Positions 42,051 through 51,312 of a stretch of 64,000 nt of DNA are shown here, one piece after another. Position 1 is the first letter of the stretch, and each line of letters opens with the position of its first letter. The position numbers were made by a program, and so were the translations under genes. The stretch comes from Vibrio crassostreae 9ZC13 (lineage in GTDB: Bacteria; Pseudomonadota; Gammaproteobacteria; Enterobacterales; Vibrionaceae). The stretch lies in the NCBI RefSeq assembly GCF_000272045.2, contig NZ_AJYZ02000019.1, positions 1,072,975 through 1,136,974 of the forward strand. The letters are read 5' to 3'. The notes below the pieces were generated by a model. It worked only from the letters and a program-made list of their open reading frames with translations. It searched no databases and was not told the DNA's origin.

Positions 42051-43082
42051 ATGAAAAAAACAATAATCTACACCGTACTAGCGAGCGCAATTTTGTCGAC
42101 TTATGCACATGCAGAGACAAAGATCACTCCAAAACAAGCTACCGTGGTCGCGACCATGACTGAACGCCCAGGTAACCCTTCGGTTACACCAGATGGGCGT
42201 TTATTATTAAGCGTTCACCCGCTCGATCATCCAACGACTAAAGTCATCGAGTTAAGCGTGGCTGGAAATCAAACGCCATATCCGACGATGAAATATGCAC
42301 AAGGTGAAAACTCTCAATTTAAGGCTGTCATTGCCATTCGTACCGATGATAACGGAGTCGCGTGGATTCTCGATCTGGCAACTCATACCATAACGGGCTG
42401 GGATACTCGCAATGAAGCATTAGTAAAAACGATAAATATACCCGCCTCTGTTCTAAAACCGACAAGCTTTCTACAAGACTTTGCTCTGGACCAAAAAAGA
42501 CAACGTATTATCATTGCTGATATGACCCAGAACGATCTAAAAAGTGAAGCCATTCCAGCCTTTGTAACGGTTGACCTAAAGACGGGAGAAGCGGTTCGAG
42601 TGGCAGAAAACCACCCATCTATGAAAGCCGACAGTAAAACTGGTTTTGCGTTAAACCCAATCACGATCGATCCATCTTACGAATGGGTCTATTTCGGAGC
42701 TGTCAACGGACGCACTATTTATCGAGTGAAAGCGAGTGAGTTCGATAACGATGGAAAGACTGTCGCAGACAATATTAAAAGATACGCAGACAAACCTTAT
42801 TCAGATGGTATTACTGTAGACAGTGCTCAGAACGTTTATGTTACGGATATTGAGAACAATGCAATTGGTGTGTCCACACCAAAAGGGTACCGAATTATTG
42901 CGACGCTGTCAGAGAACCAAACTTGGCCTGATGGCATGTCATTTGGTCCTGATGGCTATGTTTATGTAACTGTCAATCAACTGAACCGAACCGCAGCTTT
43001 AAATAACGGCAAAGATACTGGCATCAGACCATTCGAAGTCGTAAAAATCAAAGCACTGGCGACAGGAACGACCGGCCGATAA
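42051..43082 (+). CDS. Secreted beta-propeller of the MRJP/Yellow (dopachrome tautomerase-related) family
   Basis: A 343-residue protein with a signal peptide (MKKTIIYTVLASAILSTYAHA) and a six-bladed propeller pattern of repeated strands: LLSVHPLDHPTTKVIEL, DDNGVAWILDL, IIIADMTQ, YFGAVNGRTIYRV and VYVTDIENNAIGV. It belongs to the major royal jelly protein/Yellow family, often annotated L-dopachrome tautomerase-related. Bacterial members are periplasmic with unclear roles; a lactonase-type activity is a possible alternative. It is monocistronic. Confidence 0.82.
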   Translation: MKKTIIYTVLASAILSTYAHAETKITPKQATVVATMTERPGNPSVTPDGRLLLSVHPLDHPTTKVIELSVAGNQTPYPTMKYAQGENSQFKAVIAIRTDDNGVAWILDLATHTITGWDTRNEALVKTINIPASVLKPTSFLQDFALDQKRQRIIIADMTQNDLKSEAIPAFVTVDLKTGEAVRVAENHPSMKADSKTGFALNPITIDPSYEWVYFGAVNGRTIYRVKASEFDNDGKTVADNIKRYADKPYSDGITVDSAQNVYVTDIENNAIGVSTPKGYRIIATLSENQTWPDGMSFGPDGYVYVTVNQLNRTAALNNGKDTGIRPFEVVKIKALATGTTGR

Positions 43083-43252
43083 TCAAACGAAAGTGAGCCT
43101 TTTATACTGGCTCACTTTCCTTTCTGAAGAGCCCCTTCCCTATTTCTACGAGTAAACGAAAGACATTTATCGTAACGACAAAACATGTGATTTGGTGACC
43201 TCAGTTATTCGGACTATATATGCGCCTCTAATTTATTGTCTGAGTGCTATAC

Positions 43253-43855
43253 ATGAACCAACTAATCGATGCTCTTTCTACCCAAGGTTATTTCGTTTGG
43301 GATGACTTCTTAACTCATGAAGAAGTGGTGGCATTGAGGGATTGCATTCCAGAGAACTGGAAAAAGGCTAGGATTGGCCGTAACGATGAAGTAACGCGAG
43401 AGTCGACCATTCGTAGTGACAAGATTCAATGGGTGCGCCGCGATATGGGTCAGCCAGCATCTCTGTTCCTAGACAAAATGGAACAAATTCGTTTAGCGGC
43501 AAACCAAGCGTTCTTTTTGGGTCTGTTCGAGTACGAAGCGCACTTTGCTAAATACGAAAAAGGCGACTTCTACCAGAAGCACTTAGACTGTTTCAAGGGC
43601 AATGAAAACCGCCGCCTGACCACTGTGTTCTATATGAATGATGAGTGGACAGAAGAAGACGCTGGTGAACTTGTGGTTTACGACCTAAAAGACAACCACA
43701 TCACGACCATTCCACCAAAGTCAGGCCGCTTATTTGTGTTCTTATCTGAACAGTTCCCACACGAGGTACTGCCGACAAACACAGAGCGATTCAGTATTGC
43801 AGGTTGGTTCCGTATTAACGGCGTGAAAGACAACCAACTCGATATCGCACACTAG
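43253..43855 (+). CDS. 2-oxoglutarate/Fe(II)-dependent oxygenase (prolyl hydroxylase type)
   Basis: A 200-residue protein with the iron triad His110-x-Asp112 (FYQKHLDCF) and His170 (QFPHEVLP), and Arg179 (ERFSIAGWFR) positioned for 2-oxoglutarate. It hydroxylates a protein or small molecule; bacterial members of this length are related to the ribosomal or EF-Tu prolyl hydroxylases. ATG 43253 is preferred over GTG 43244. A strong terminator follows. Confidence 0.87.
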   Translation: MNQLIDALSTQGYFVWDDFLTHEEVVALRDCIPENWKKARIGRNDEVTRESTIRSDKIQWVRRDMGQPASLFLDKMEQIRLAANQAFFLGLFEYEAHFAKYEKGDFYQKHLDCFKGNENRRLTTVFYMNDEWTEEDAGELVVYDLKDNHITTIPPKSGRLFVFLSEQFPHEVLPTNTERFSIAGWFRINGVKDNQLDIAH

Positions 43856-43890
43856 AACAAAGCCGATTATAACAAGCTCTAGCTTATTCA

Positions 43891-43916
43891 AAGCCTCTCC
43901 TTCGAGAGGCTTTTTT
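43891..43916 (+). terminator. Terminator after the oxygenase gene
   Basis: AAGCCTCTC pairs with GAGAGGCTT around a 4-nt loop and is followed by a T run. Confidence 0.9.
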
Positions 43917-44160
43917 ATGGAACAAATATTGAGCGAGTATTGAACAACATACCTCTTAAAAACCGCACGCAATAAATATTAAAACCATCAATAACTTTTC
44001 TCTTAAATGAAATCGAAATGAATCTTTCATATCAGTGAAACGGTTTAGCCACTTAAGTGAAATACGCCCTGTTCAAGATAGCTTCAAACGACACCCCTAC
44101 CGTCTCGTTAACACTCTAATCCAATACCTCGACATCGATTTCATCCAAAAGGAAATGAAG

Positions 44161-45453
44161 ATGAATAAGCTAATTTTGGCAGGCGTTCTTTCTGCGACAG
44201 CGGCAATGCCAGCGTTCGCAACGACTCAAGTCACTTGGTGGCACGCAATGGGCGGCCAGCTTGGAGAAACAGTAAACAAAATTGCGACCGACTTTAATGC
44301 GTCACAAGATGATTACGAGATCACGCCAATCTACAAAGGTTCATACACAGAGACCTTAACAGCCGGTATCGCGGCATACCGAGCAGGTGAAGCACCCAAT
44401 ATTCTGCAAGTCTTCGATGCAGGCGCAGCAACCATCATGAACGCGAAAGACGTCGCGAAACCGGTACAGGATATTCTGGTTGAGTCGGGTTACAACTTTA
44501 ATTCAAACGACTACCTAGCAGGCGTTCGTAACTTCTATGCCGACAACCAAGGCAAGATGGTTGGTATGCCTTTCAACAGTTCGACACCGGTTCTTTACTA
44601 CAACAAAGATCTTCTCGCGGAAGTGGGTGCAGACGCGCCTAAAACTTATGAAGAACTAGAAGTGGTCGCTAAGAAACTGAAGGCTGAAGGACACATCGCG
44701 TTTTCTCAATCTCTGACGCCGTGGATCATGTTTGAGAACTTTAAGTCTCGCCACAACCTGCCAGTCGCAGATCAAAACAACGGCTACGATGGCTTGTCCA
44801 CTAAGATCATGTTCAACACCAAAGACATGATGATGCACGTTAGCAAGATGAAAGAGTGGTCAGATCTAGGTTACTACAAGTATTACGGCAGCGACTGGGA
44901 TGCAAACCAAACCCCTTTCGAGCGCCAAGAAGTGGCGATGTGGATGGGTTCTTCAGGCTCATTCGGTGGCTTACGTAACCGCGTACCTTTCGAACTCGGC
45001 ACCACATACCTTCCATACTGGAAATCGGTTAACCCAGACGCAGGCTTAACCTTCATTGGCGGCGCAGCTCTGTTTGCACTCAATGGCCATGACCAACAAC
45101 AAGACAAAGGTGTCGCAGCGTTCTTTGATTACCTGACTAAGCCTGAAACTCAAGTCTACTGGCACAAAACCACTGGTTATGTACCTGTAACAACGGCTGC
45201 CTATGAGCTAGCGAAAGAGTCTGGCTACTACAACGAACAACCAGATGCAGAAGTGGGCGTTAAGCAGCTAAGCCTAAAATCGGGCGAATGGACTAAGGGC
45301 TACCGCTTAGGTTACTACCCTCAAATTCGTGAAGTGATGCATCGTGAGTTCGACAATATCTTCGCTGACCGCTCTAGCGTCGAGAATAGCCTAGATAAAG
45401 TCGAAGATGAGAGCAGCAAACTGCTGAAACGCTTCGCTCGTACGATGAACTAA
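44161..45453 (+). CDS. ugpB: UgpB: glycerol-3-phosphate ABC transporter periplasmic binding protein
   Basis: A 430-residue secreted protein with signal peptide MNKLILAGVLSATAAMPAFA and a UgpB-like start of the mature part (TQVTWWHAMGGQLGETVNKIATDFN), followed by YKGSYTETLTAGIAAYRAG and FNSSTPVLYYNKDLL. It binds sn-glycerol-3-phosphate or glycerophosphodiesters in the periplasm. The frame is open 126 bp upstream, but ATG 44161 is preceded by AAGGA and gives the proper signal peptide. It is the first of five ugp genes. A convincing Pho box was not found upstream. Confidence 0.92.
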   Translation: MNKLILAGVLSATAAMPAFATTQVTWWHAMGGQLGETVNKIATDFNASQDDYEITPIYKGSYTETLTAGIAAYRAGEAPNILQVFDAGAATIMNAKDVAKPVQDILVESGYNFNSNDYLAGVRNFYADNQGKMVGMPFNSSTPVLYYNKDLLAEVGADAPKTYEELEVVAKKLKAEGHIAFSQSLTPWIMFENFKSRHNLPVADQNNGYDGLSTKIMFNTKDMMMHVSKMKEWSDLGYYKYYGSDWDANQTPFERQEVAMWMGSSGSFGGLRNRVPFELGTTYLPYWKSVNPDAGLTFIGGAALFALNGHDQQQDKGVAAFFDYLTKPETQVYWHKTTGYVPVTTAAYELAKESGYYNEQPDAEVGVKQLSLKSGEWTKGYRLGYYPQIREVMHREFDNIFADRSSVENSLDKVEDESSKLLKRFARTMN

Positions 45454-45516
45454 TTTGGCTTTTTAACCAAAGCAGATTACTGAGCTAAAGGCTTAACAAA
45501 CCAAAGCCGTTCATTG

Positions 45517-45570
45517 CTCCTCACCACTTGTCACTGCGTCATTAAAAACGTAATGGCAAGGAGTGAGGAG
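45517..45570 (+). other. Intercistronic hairpin between ugpB and ugpA
   Basis: CTCCTCAC (45517-45524) pairs with GTGAGGAG (45563-45570), with inner partial pairing (CTTG/CAAG, CATT/AATG). Such stem-loops after a binding-protein gene commonly give higher ugpB than permease expression by protecting the upstream mRNA. No T-run follows. Confidence 0.65.
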
Positions 45571-45695
45571 ATTCTTCACTAGCGCCATTTCTTGCTCCAA
45601 AAACTACAACTCAACTGGATGCATTCCTTTGCTATAGCGCTAGTGCTCACCGTAACTAACAGTGATAACAGTCACTAATTTTTGGGGATTACCCT

Positions 45696-46577
45696 GTGGA
45701 ACGACGTCAGCAATTCTTTCACTCTCCGCTGCCTTACCTATTTTTGGCGCCTCAGATACTCATCATTGCGGTTTTCTTTATCTACCCTGCGGCAAAGGCA
45801 GTTTACCTGTCCTTCATGCTAGAAGACCCTTGGGGCACCTCATCGATATTCGTGTGGTTCGAAAACTATCAGATGCTATTCGAATCGAGCGAGTATTTGA
45901 ACTCGATTGGCTTCACATTAATGTTCGCAATCGTGGTCTCTTTCTTATCGCTTGCCTTAGCGCTGCTGCTCGCGGTTAAAGCCGACAACATCATTCACGG
46001 ACAAGGCGCTTACAAGGTCACTCTTACTTGGGTTTACGCGGTTGCTCCTGCGATTGCAGGCGTAATCGGTGCTTTCTTGTTTAACCCACACATTGGCGTG
46101 TTTACCGAGATATTTGCGGTTATAGGTTGGGACTTTAGCTTCCAAACCGACCCTGTGGATGCCACGTTTGCTCTGATTTTGGTTTCGGTGTGGAAACAGG
46201 TTTCGGTGAATTTCATCTACTTTCTAGCTGGACTTCAATCGATCTCTTACGCCGTAAAAGAAGCGGCAATGCTCGATTGTGTCAGCGACTCAAAACGTTT
46301 CTGGACCATTACTTTCCCGCTACTCGCACCTACAGGCTTCTTTCTTCTGGTCATCAACCTCACCTACTCGTTCTTTGAAACCTTTGGCGTGATCGACACC
46401 ATGACCAATGGAGGCCCGGGTGGCGGCACAACGTCGTTGGTGTACAAGGTCTATCGAGACGGGTTTGTTGGCGCAGATTTAGGCGGCAGCTCTGCGCAGT
46501 CAGTTGTGTTGTTGCTATTGGTGCTCACTCTTACATTTATCCAGTTTCGCGTTGTAGAAAAGCGTGTTCATTACTAA
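45696..46577 (+). CDS. ugpA: UgpA: glycerol-3-phosphate ABC transporter permease
   Basis: A 293-residue inner-membrane permease with six segments and the EAA loop KEAAMLDCVSDSKRFWTITFPLL, which docks to the ATPase. It follows ugpB after a 242-bp gap that contains a hairpin. A GTG start at 45696 is taken since TTGGGGA lies about 8 nt upstream and the N-terminus (ERRQQFFHSPLPYLFLAPQ) matches UgpA. It forms a heterodimer with UgpE. Confidence 0.92.
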   Translation: MERRQQFFHSPLPYLFLAPQILIIAVFFIYPAAKAVYLSFMLEDPWGTSSIFVWFENYQMLFESSEYLNSIGFTLMFAIVVSFLSLALALLLAVKADNIIHGQGAYKVTLTWVYAVAPAIAGVIGAFLFNPHIGVFTEIFAVIGWDFSFQTDPVDATFALILVSVWKQVSVNFIYFLAGLQSISYAVKEAAMLDCVSDSKRFWTITFPLLAPTGFFLLVINLTYSFFETFGVIDTMTNGGPGGGTTSLVYKVYRDGFVGADLGGSSAQSVVLLLLVLTLTFIQFRVVEKRVHY

Positions 46578-46615
46578 CCCACTACAGCTAGGTTTTAACG
46601 CGACAGGAGTTATTT

Positions 46616-47458
46616 ATGAAAAGTAATAAGGTCTCTGACCACCTAATTTTAATTGCTGGGATGCTGTTTATGTTGGTCCCTATTTGGCTCATCTTCGCCA
46701 GCTCGACGCATAACCCAAACACCATTGTCAGCGAAGGCCTGCAATGGCTACCAGGCGATAACTTTACGGCCATTTATAGCGAAGCTTGGAACAAAAGCAT
46801 GGGCTTCAGTGGCGAAGTCACCGCAAGCAAAATGATCGCCAACTCGATGATCATGGGGCTAGGTTTTGCGATCGGTAAGATCATCATTTCGATGATGGCC
46901 GCGTATGCTTTGGTCTACTTCAGGTTGCCTTATGCCACAGCTTGGTTCTGGTTGATCTTCGTGACGCTTTTGCTGCCATTAGAAGTGCGCATTATCCCTT
47001 CCTATGAGGTTGTCGCCGGGCTTGGGCTTCTTAATAGCTACACAGGTTTAATTCTGCCTTTGATCGCCTCAGCCACCGCGACGTTCTTTTTTAGGCAGTT
47101 CTTCAAAACCATCCCCGATGAATTGTTAGAAGCCGCTCAGCTAGATAACTCAGGTCCGTTTCGATTCTTTGTCGACATCTTACTGCCACTGTCTAAAACC
47201 ATGATTGCCGCAATCTTCATCATCATGTTTGTGGTGGGTTGGAACCAATATCTGTGGCCAATCATGATGACCACGGACGAAGGCTACAACACCATCGTGA
47301 TGGGCATCAAACAAGTACTCAACAACATCAATGAAACCAGTTTACCGCGCTACGACTATGTTTTTGCCATGGTGATTTTAGCTATGTTGCCACCCGTTTT
47401 AGTGGTGGTTGTATTTCAACGTTGGTTTGTAAAAGGGCTAGTAGAAAGTGAAAAATAA
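46616..47458 (+). CDS. ugpE: UgpE: glycerol-3-phosphate ABC transporter permease
   Basis: A 280-residue permease with six segments and the EAA loop LEAAQLDNSGPFRFFVDILLPLSK. The N-terminus (DHLILIAGMLFMLVPIWLIFASSTH) is typical of UgpE. An ACAGGAG ribosome site lies just before ATG 46616, 38 bp after ugpA. The next gene's reading frame could overlap its end, consistent with coupled expression. Confidence 0.92.
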   Translation: MKSNKVSDHLILIAGMLFMLVPIWLIFASSTHNPNTIVSEGLQWLPGDNFTAIYSEAWNKSMGFSGEVTASKMIANSMIMGLGFAIGKIIISMMAAYALVYFRLPYATAWFWLIFVTLLLPLEVRIIPSYEVVAGLGLLNSYTGLILPLIASATATFFFRQFFKTIPDELLEAAQLDNSGPFRFFVDILLPLSKTMIAAIFIIMFVVGWNQYLWPIMMTTDEGYNTIVMGIKQVLNNINETSLPRYDYVFAMVILAMLPPVLVVVVFQRWFVKGLVESEK

Positions 47459-47567
47459 TAACGACAAAAATCAAATGAACGATAACCGCATTCAATCACT
47501 CGCTGAGTACAAGATATCTCACCTGCCTTCTCACCAAGCTATCCACAAAAATACAGAGGACACCCCG

Positions 47568-48758
47568 ATGCCAAAGTTAAAACAAACGTTAGGGCACACC
47601 CAAGCCACTCACAACCATACGCACAAAGCACCTACCATGTTAGGCATCAAAAACTTGGTAAAGACTTATGAGAATGGTCATCGTGCAGTGAAAGATGTCT
47701 CGCTTGAGATCGAAAAGGGTGAATTTCTTGTATTGGTTGGCCCATCGGGCTGCGGCAAGTCTTCTATCCTACGTTCAATTGCGGGGTTGGAAAGCATCTC
47801 TGGCGGAGAGATTCACTTAGGTGGCCGCCGTGTTGATAACGAAAAGCCAGCTCAACGAGATATCGCAATGGTCTTTCAAAATTACGCACTCTACCCTCAC
47901 ATGACGGTATACAAAAACCTCGCTTATGGTTTAAAGAACCGAGGTGTCAGCCAACACGTAATTGAAGAGAAGATTGAGAAAGTCGCCAAGACACTAAAGA
48001 TCGAAGAGTACCTAGACCGCAAGCCAGCCAAGCTTTCGGGTGGTCAGCGCCAGCGCGTTGCTATGGGACGAGCGATTGTACGCGACCCTCAACTGTTCCT
48101 GTTTGACGAGCCTTTGTCTAACCTAGATGCCTCATTGCGCGCTCACATGAGGTTAGAAATCAAAAAGCTACAACGCGAGCTAGGCGTAACCAGTATTTAC
48201 GTGACTCATGACCAAGTCGAAGCCATGACACTGGCAGATAGAATCGTGGTTCTCAACAAAGGTCAGATAGAACAAGTCGGCACACCAAGAGAAGTTTACC
48301 ACCAGCCTGCCAGTACCTTTGTGGCAAGCTTTATTGGCAGCCCCGCGATGAACTTCCTAACTGCCACGCTCGATGATGGCTATCTTGAAATCGGTGATCA
48401 ACAAATGTACCTGCCAGAGTACGCGCACGTTAAGAACGCGACTATCACGCTTGGCATTCGCCCTGAACACTCTGAGGTTTGTTCCGAATTAAAAATGAAC
48501 ACCTTGCCTCTCGAACTGCGTATCAGTGTGGTTGAGCCATTGGGGCCGAATCAATTGGTTCATGGCCTGGTGAACGACCAACCCTTTATCGCCGTCACGC
48601 CAGAAACGACACTATGCCAAGTACTGCCGCTCGGATTAAGCATTGATAAATCTAACCTGCATATTTTTGACAGTCGTGGAAAGCGTATTCAGCCGAATAA
48701 CTTTACTTCACAAGAGTCACGCGAAGAGACGACAAGCATAACGACAGCCCTCGCTTAA
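47568..48758 (+). CDS. ugpC: UgpC: glycerol-3-phosphate ABC transporter ATPase
   Basis: About 396 residues from ATG 47568. Walker A GPSGCGKSS, the Q-loop VFQNYALYPHMT, signature LSGGQRQR, Walker B LFLFDEPLSNLD and the switch THDQVEAM are all present, followed by a MalK-type regulatory domain. The frame is open to a GTG at 47448 that overlaps ugpE, but that would add 40 atypical residues. ATG 47568 has AGAGGAC 7 nt upstream. A His-rich stretch (THNHTHK) precedes the usual ATPase start, which is unusual. Confidence 0.9.
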   Translation: MPKLKQTLGHTQATHNHTHKAPTMLGIKNLVKTYENGHRAVKDVSLEIEKGEFLVLVGPSGCGKSSILRSIAGLESISGGEIHLGGRRVDNEKPAQRDIAMVFQNYALYPHMTVYKNLAYGLKNRGVSQHVIEEKIEKVAKTLKIEEYLDRKPAKLSGGQRQRVAMGRAIVRDPQLFLFDEPLSNLDASLRAHMRLEIKKLQRELGVTSIYVTHDQVEAMTLADRIVVLNKGQIEQVGTPREVYHQPASTFVASFIGSPAMNFLTATLDDGYLEIGDQQMYLPEYAHVKNATITLGIRPEHSEVCSELKMNTLPLELRISVVEPLGPNQLVHGLVNDQPFIAVTPETTLCQVLPLGLSIDKSNLHIFDSRGKRIQPNNFTSQESREETTSITTALA

Positions 48759-48814
48759 TCGAGTACACTGATATTTAATGCGTTTTTACGGTGCGTCTTT
48801 AAGAAGGATTAATT

Positions 48815-49534
48815 ATGTCGTCTATCATCGTAGGTCATCGGGGTGTAGCAGGTACTCACCCAGAAAATACCAAAGCAAGCATTGAACAAGCCGCTAAACT
48901 CGGCTTGAAATGGATTGAAGTAGATATTCAGCCAACTCAGGATGATCAACTTGTGGTTTGTCACGACCACACCCTTGAGCGCTGCAGCGATGGCAAGGGG
49001 CGTGTCGACGAACACACCCTTGCAGAACTGCGTCAGCTTGATTTTGGCAGTTGGAAGTCTGAGCAGTTCGCAGGTGAAAGAATATTAACGTTGGAAGAGT
49101 TGCTCGCGCTTGCTGAACAGCATGATCTCAGCGTGAATTTAGAGATCAAAGTCGACAGTCGACATCAAGCGCCTCATGTCGTTGATTTGCTGCATACCGA
49201 GTTGATTCGTTCAAATCTAGACACCGACAGAGTTCTGCTTTCAAGTTTCAGCCATCAAGTCGTTTCTGAAATGGCTCGTCACCTGCCGAGATACCGCGTA
49301 GGTGTGATCACAGAGCAACTGACTCAAGCCGACTTGATGTTGATTGACGAGGTTAAAGCGTTCAGCTGTCACATGAACTACGAGCATGTGAATCAGAGCG
49401 ATCTTGATACACTCAGTGAAGCAAACATCCAAACATGGTGCTACACAGTAAACGATCCGTCTCACTTCAAATTCATCTCAGAAGTAGATGCCGTATTCAC
49501 TGATTTTCCAAATCAATTTACCTCTATAAATTGA
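48815..49534 (+). CDS. ugpQ: UgpQ: glycerophosphodiester phosphodiesterase
   Basis: A 239-residue cytoplasmic enzyme with the GDPD signature: GHRGVAGTHPENTKASIEQAAKLG at the N-terminus, EVDIQPTQDDQLVVCHDHTLERC, and VNLEIKVD. It cleaves glycerophosphodiesters imported by the Ugp transporter into glycerol-3-phosphate and an alcohol. It is the last gene of the ugpBAECQ operon, with an AAGGATTA ribosome site before the ATG. Confidence 0.93.
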   Translation: MSSIIVGHRGVAGTHPENTKASIEQAAKLGLKWIEVDIQPTQDDQLVVCHDHTLERCSDGKGRVDEHTLAELRQLDFGSWKSEQFAGERILTLEELLALAEQHDLSVNLEIKVDSRHQAPHVVDLLHTELIRSNLDTDRVLLSSFSHQVVSEMARHLPRYRVGVITEQLTQADLMLIDEVKAFSCHMNYEHVNQSDLDTLSEANIQTWCYTVNDPSHFKFISEVDAVFTDFPNQFTSIN

Positions 49535-49558
49535 CCAAGCAAATACCGCAAAAACAAC

Positions 49559-49587
49559 CCCGAGAGACTTTAAAATTAACTCTCGGG
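49559..49587 (+). terminator. Hairpin after ugpQ
   Basis: CCCGAGAG pairs with CTCTCGGG around a 13-nt AT-rich loop and is followed by AAACCTT. It is a plausible terminator, but the T-tract is poor. Confidence 0.6.
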
Positions 49588-49612
49588 AAACCTTAAAATT
49601 AGGTAGCAAACA

Positions 49613-49646
49613 CAAGTGAGTAGGAGTACATTCCGCTACTCACTTG
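49613..49646 (+). terminator. Second hairpin in the ugpQ-tauE interval
   Basis: CAAGTGAGTAG pairs perfectly with CTACTCACTTG (11 bp) around a 12-nt loop and is followed by GTTTC. With the preceding hairpin it separates the ugp operon from the exporter gene. Confidence 0.65.
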
Positions 49647-49694
49647 GTTTCATTAGCTCGCTCTATTTAGACGGCTTCATTGGTTACTTAATTT

Positions 49695-50432
49695 ATGGAT
49701 CTCATTTTTAGTCCAACCTTCCCAATTTTGGGTGCAATCTTCATTTTCGCCGCTATTGTTCGTGGCTTCTCAGGTTTCGGTTTCACCTTAGTGGCATTGC
49801 CATTAAGTGCGTTATTCGAGCCTGTTATCGAACTGGTTCCCGTCTTCATGTTGATCGATCTCCTAGGCAATGTTCAATTACTGCCTAAAGTTCGAAAGCA
49901 TGTTAACTGGCGCTGGGTTTTAAAGGTATTTATCCCTTGTTTTGCCTTCACACCAGTCGGCCTACTTCTGCTTAAATCCGTTAGCCAAGACACGATCATC
50001 TTGATCATCAGTGCCTTCATTTTTGCGTCTGCGCTTATGATCTATAAAGGCTTCCAGTACAAAAGCGAACCTAGATTTGCTCCCTATATTCTAGGCAGCC
50101 TTGCAGGTGTAATGAACGGCGCGGCTTCGATGTCAGGACCTCCAATTGGCACTCATGCATTGGCAAGCCCAGTCGCTCCGCACATTGCTAGAGCCGGACT
50201 GATAGCCTTCTTTGTCTTGGCGGATTCCACTGCATTTGTTTCGGCATCTATCGCTGGGTTAGTCGACCGCGATGTAGTTTGGCTGACTCTCGCGCTTCTA
50301 CCAAGCAGCATGCTTGGCGGTTATGTGGGTTCTAAACTGTTCGAGAGATTTGGTGGAGCGAAGTTTAAGCCAGTCACCATTGCATTGCTGATTGTGATTG
50401 CAATATTCAGTGCAGGTCGAGTCTTACTGTAA
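49695..50432 (+). CDS. TauE/SafE-family sulfite exporter-like permease
   Basis: A 245-residue membrane protein with about eight segments and the duplicated TauE/SafE pattern: IFAAIVRGFSGFGFTLVALPL in the first half and LGSLAGVMNGAASMSGPPIGTHALASP in the second. The family moves sulfite, sulfoacetate or other anions out of the cell. No sulfur-metabolism gene is adjacent, so the substrate is open. ATG 49695 is chosen; the ribosome site is weak. Confidence 0.82.
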   Translation: MDLIFSPTFPILGAIFIFAAIVRGFSGFGFTLVALPLSALFEPVIELVPVFMLIDLLGNVQLLPKVRKHVNWRWVLKVFIPCFAFTPVGLLLLKSVSQDTIILIISAFIFASALMIYKGFQYKSEPRFAPYILGSLAGVMNGAASMSGPPIGTHALASPVAPHIARAGLIAFFVLADSTAFVSASIAGLVDRDVVWLTLALLPSSMLGGYVGSKLFERFGGAKFKPVTIALLIVIAIFSAGRVLL

Positions 50433-50536
50433 CGGCTTTAGCGTTTAATTTTGGACGTTGCTTTTACGAATTGGTTTCGCGAATTGATTGCGCTAATTGA
50501 CTGCGGAAAGTGATTAAGAAAACTGGGTACCAATGA

Positions 50537-51310
50537 CTACCATTCGATATGGATAGGGGTACCCATTTTTACAAGTTGAAGAAACTCATCCATATCTTGA
50601 TTGGTTAACGCGATACAGCCATCCGTCCAATCAAAACTTTGAATAAAGCTCGGCGAACGACGCTCGCCGTTTTTGATGCCATGGATTTTGATGTTTCCTC
50701 CAGGATCTACATCATTTTGCTCTGCCCATTGCATATCCGAAGGTTGCGGATAGTTAATATGTACTGAGCGATAAAAGTCCGACTCTTCCATCACATAATC
50801 GAGCTGGTATTCCCCTTCCGGCGTTCGGTTGTCCCCTTCAAAGCGTTTATGCCCTTTCGGTTGTTTGCCTAGCGCAATACGAAACTCCTGAATCACCTCT
50901 TCACCTTTTAGCAGATACATCCTACGTTTCGATTTATCGACTTTAACTAACGTAACCACTTGCGACAGCGAATCTATCTCAGATGCGCTATCCGGTACGT
51001 TGTAAAACTGTCGAGAGGAACTTTGAGGTGGACGTTTCGATGACCCTTGAGAAAACTGAGCTACCTTTTCATCAGGGCTACTGTTAAGAACATCATCCAC
51101 AATAATCACATGCTCGGAGTTTGAGCTCGTGGAAGAGGTTGAGTTAGATGAAGACGTTGAGACACGTTGAGAATGAGCCGGTGCAGACTCGAATACGATG
51201 GTTTCGATAGCGGTCGCGTCAGAGACTATTTTCTCGACCACGACTTGCTCAGCATTCGCGTTCGAAGCCACAAACAGTAAACACAGTGATAAAGGCAGAA
51301 ACAGACGCAC
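50537..51310 (-). CDS. L,D-transpeptidase family protein (YkuD domain)
   Basis: A 257-residue protein with a signal peptide (MRLFLPLSLCLLFVASNANA), a Ser/Thr-rich linker (about 45-80), and a YkuD catalytic domain: KSKRRMYLLKGEEVIQEFRIALGKQPKG, INYPQPSD, IKIHGIKNG, and the catalytic SFDWTDGCIALTNQD with Cys. It forms or hydrolyses meso-DAP cross-links or attaches lipoprotein in the periplasm. The motif is closest to the YafK-like branch, which acts on the lipoprotein-peptidoglycan bond. It is 3 bp from the GNAT gene on the same strand. Confidence 0.85.
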   Translation of the reverse strand: MRLFLPLSLCLLFVASNANAEQVVVEKIVSDATAIETIVFESAPAHSQRVSTSSSNSTSSTSSNSEHVIIVDDVLNSSPDEKVAQFSQGSSKRPPQSSSRQFYNVPDSASEIDSLSQVVTLVKVDKSKRRMYLLKGEEVIQEFRIALGKQPKGHKRFEGDNRTPEGEYQLDYVMEESDFYRSVHINYPQPSDMQWAEQNDVDPGGNIKIHGIKNGERRSPSFIQSFDWTDGCIALTNQDMDEFLQLVKMGTPIHIEW

Positions 51311-51312
51311 CT

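Noticed and set aside
43980..44160. Pho box upstream of ugpB
   Set aside because: Only one half-site-like sequence (CTTTCAT) is present, with no second half at 11 bp, so a PhoB site could not be supported.
46588..46773. Leftward small frame across the ugpA-ugpE junction
   Set aside because: Antisense to ugpE with no ribosome site.
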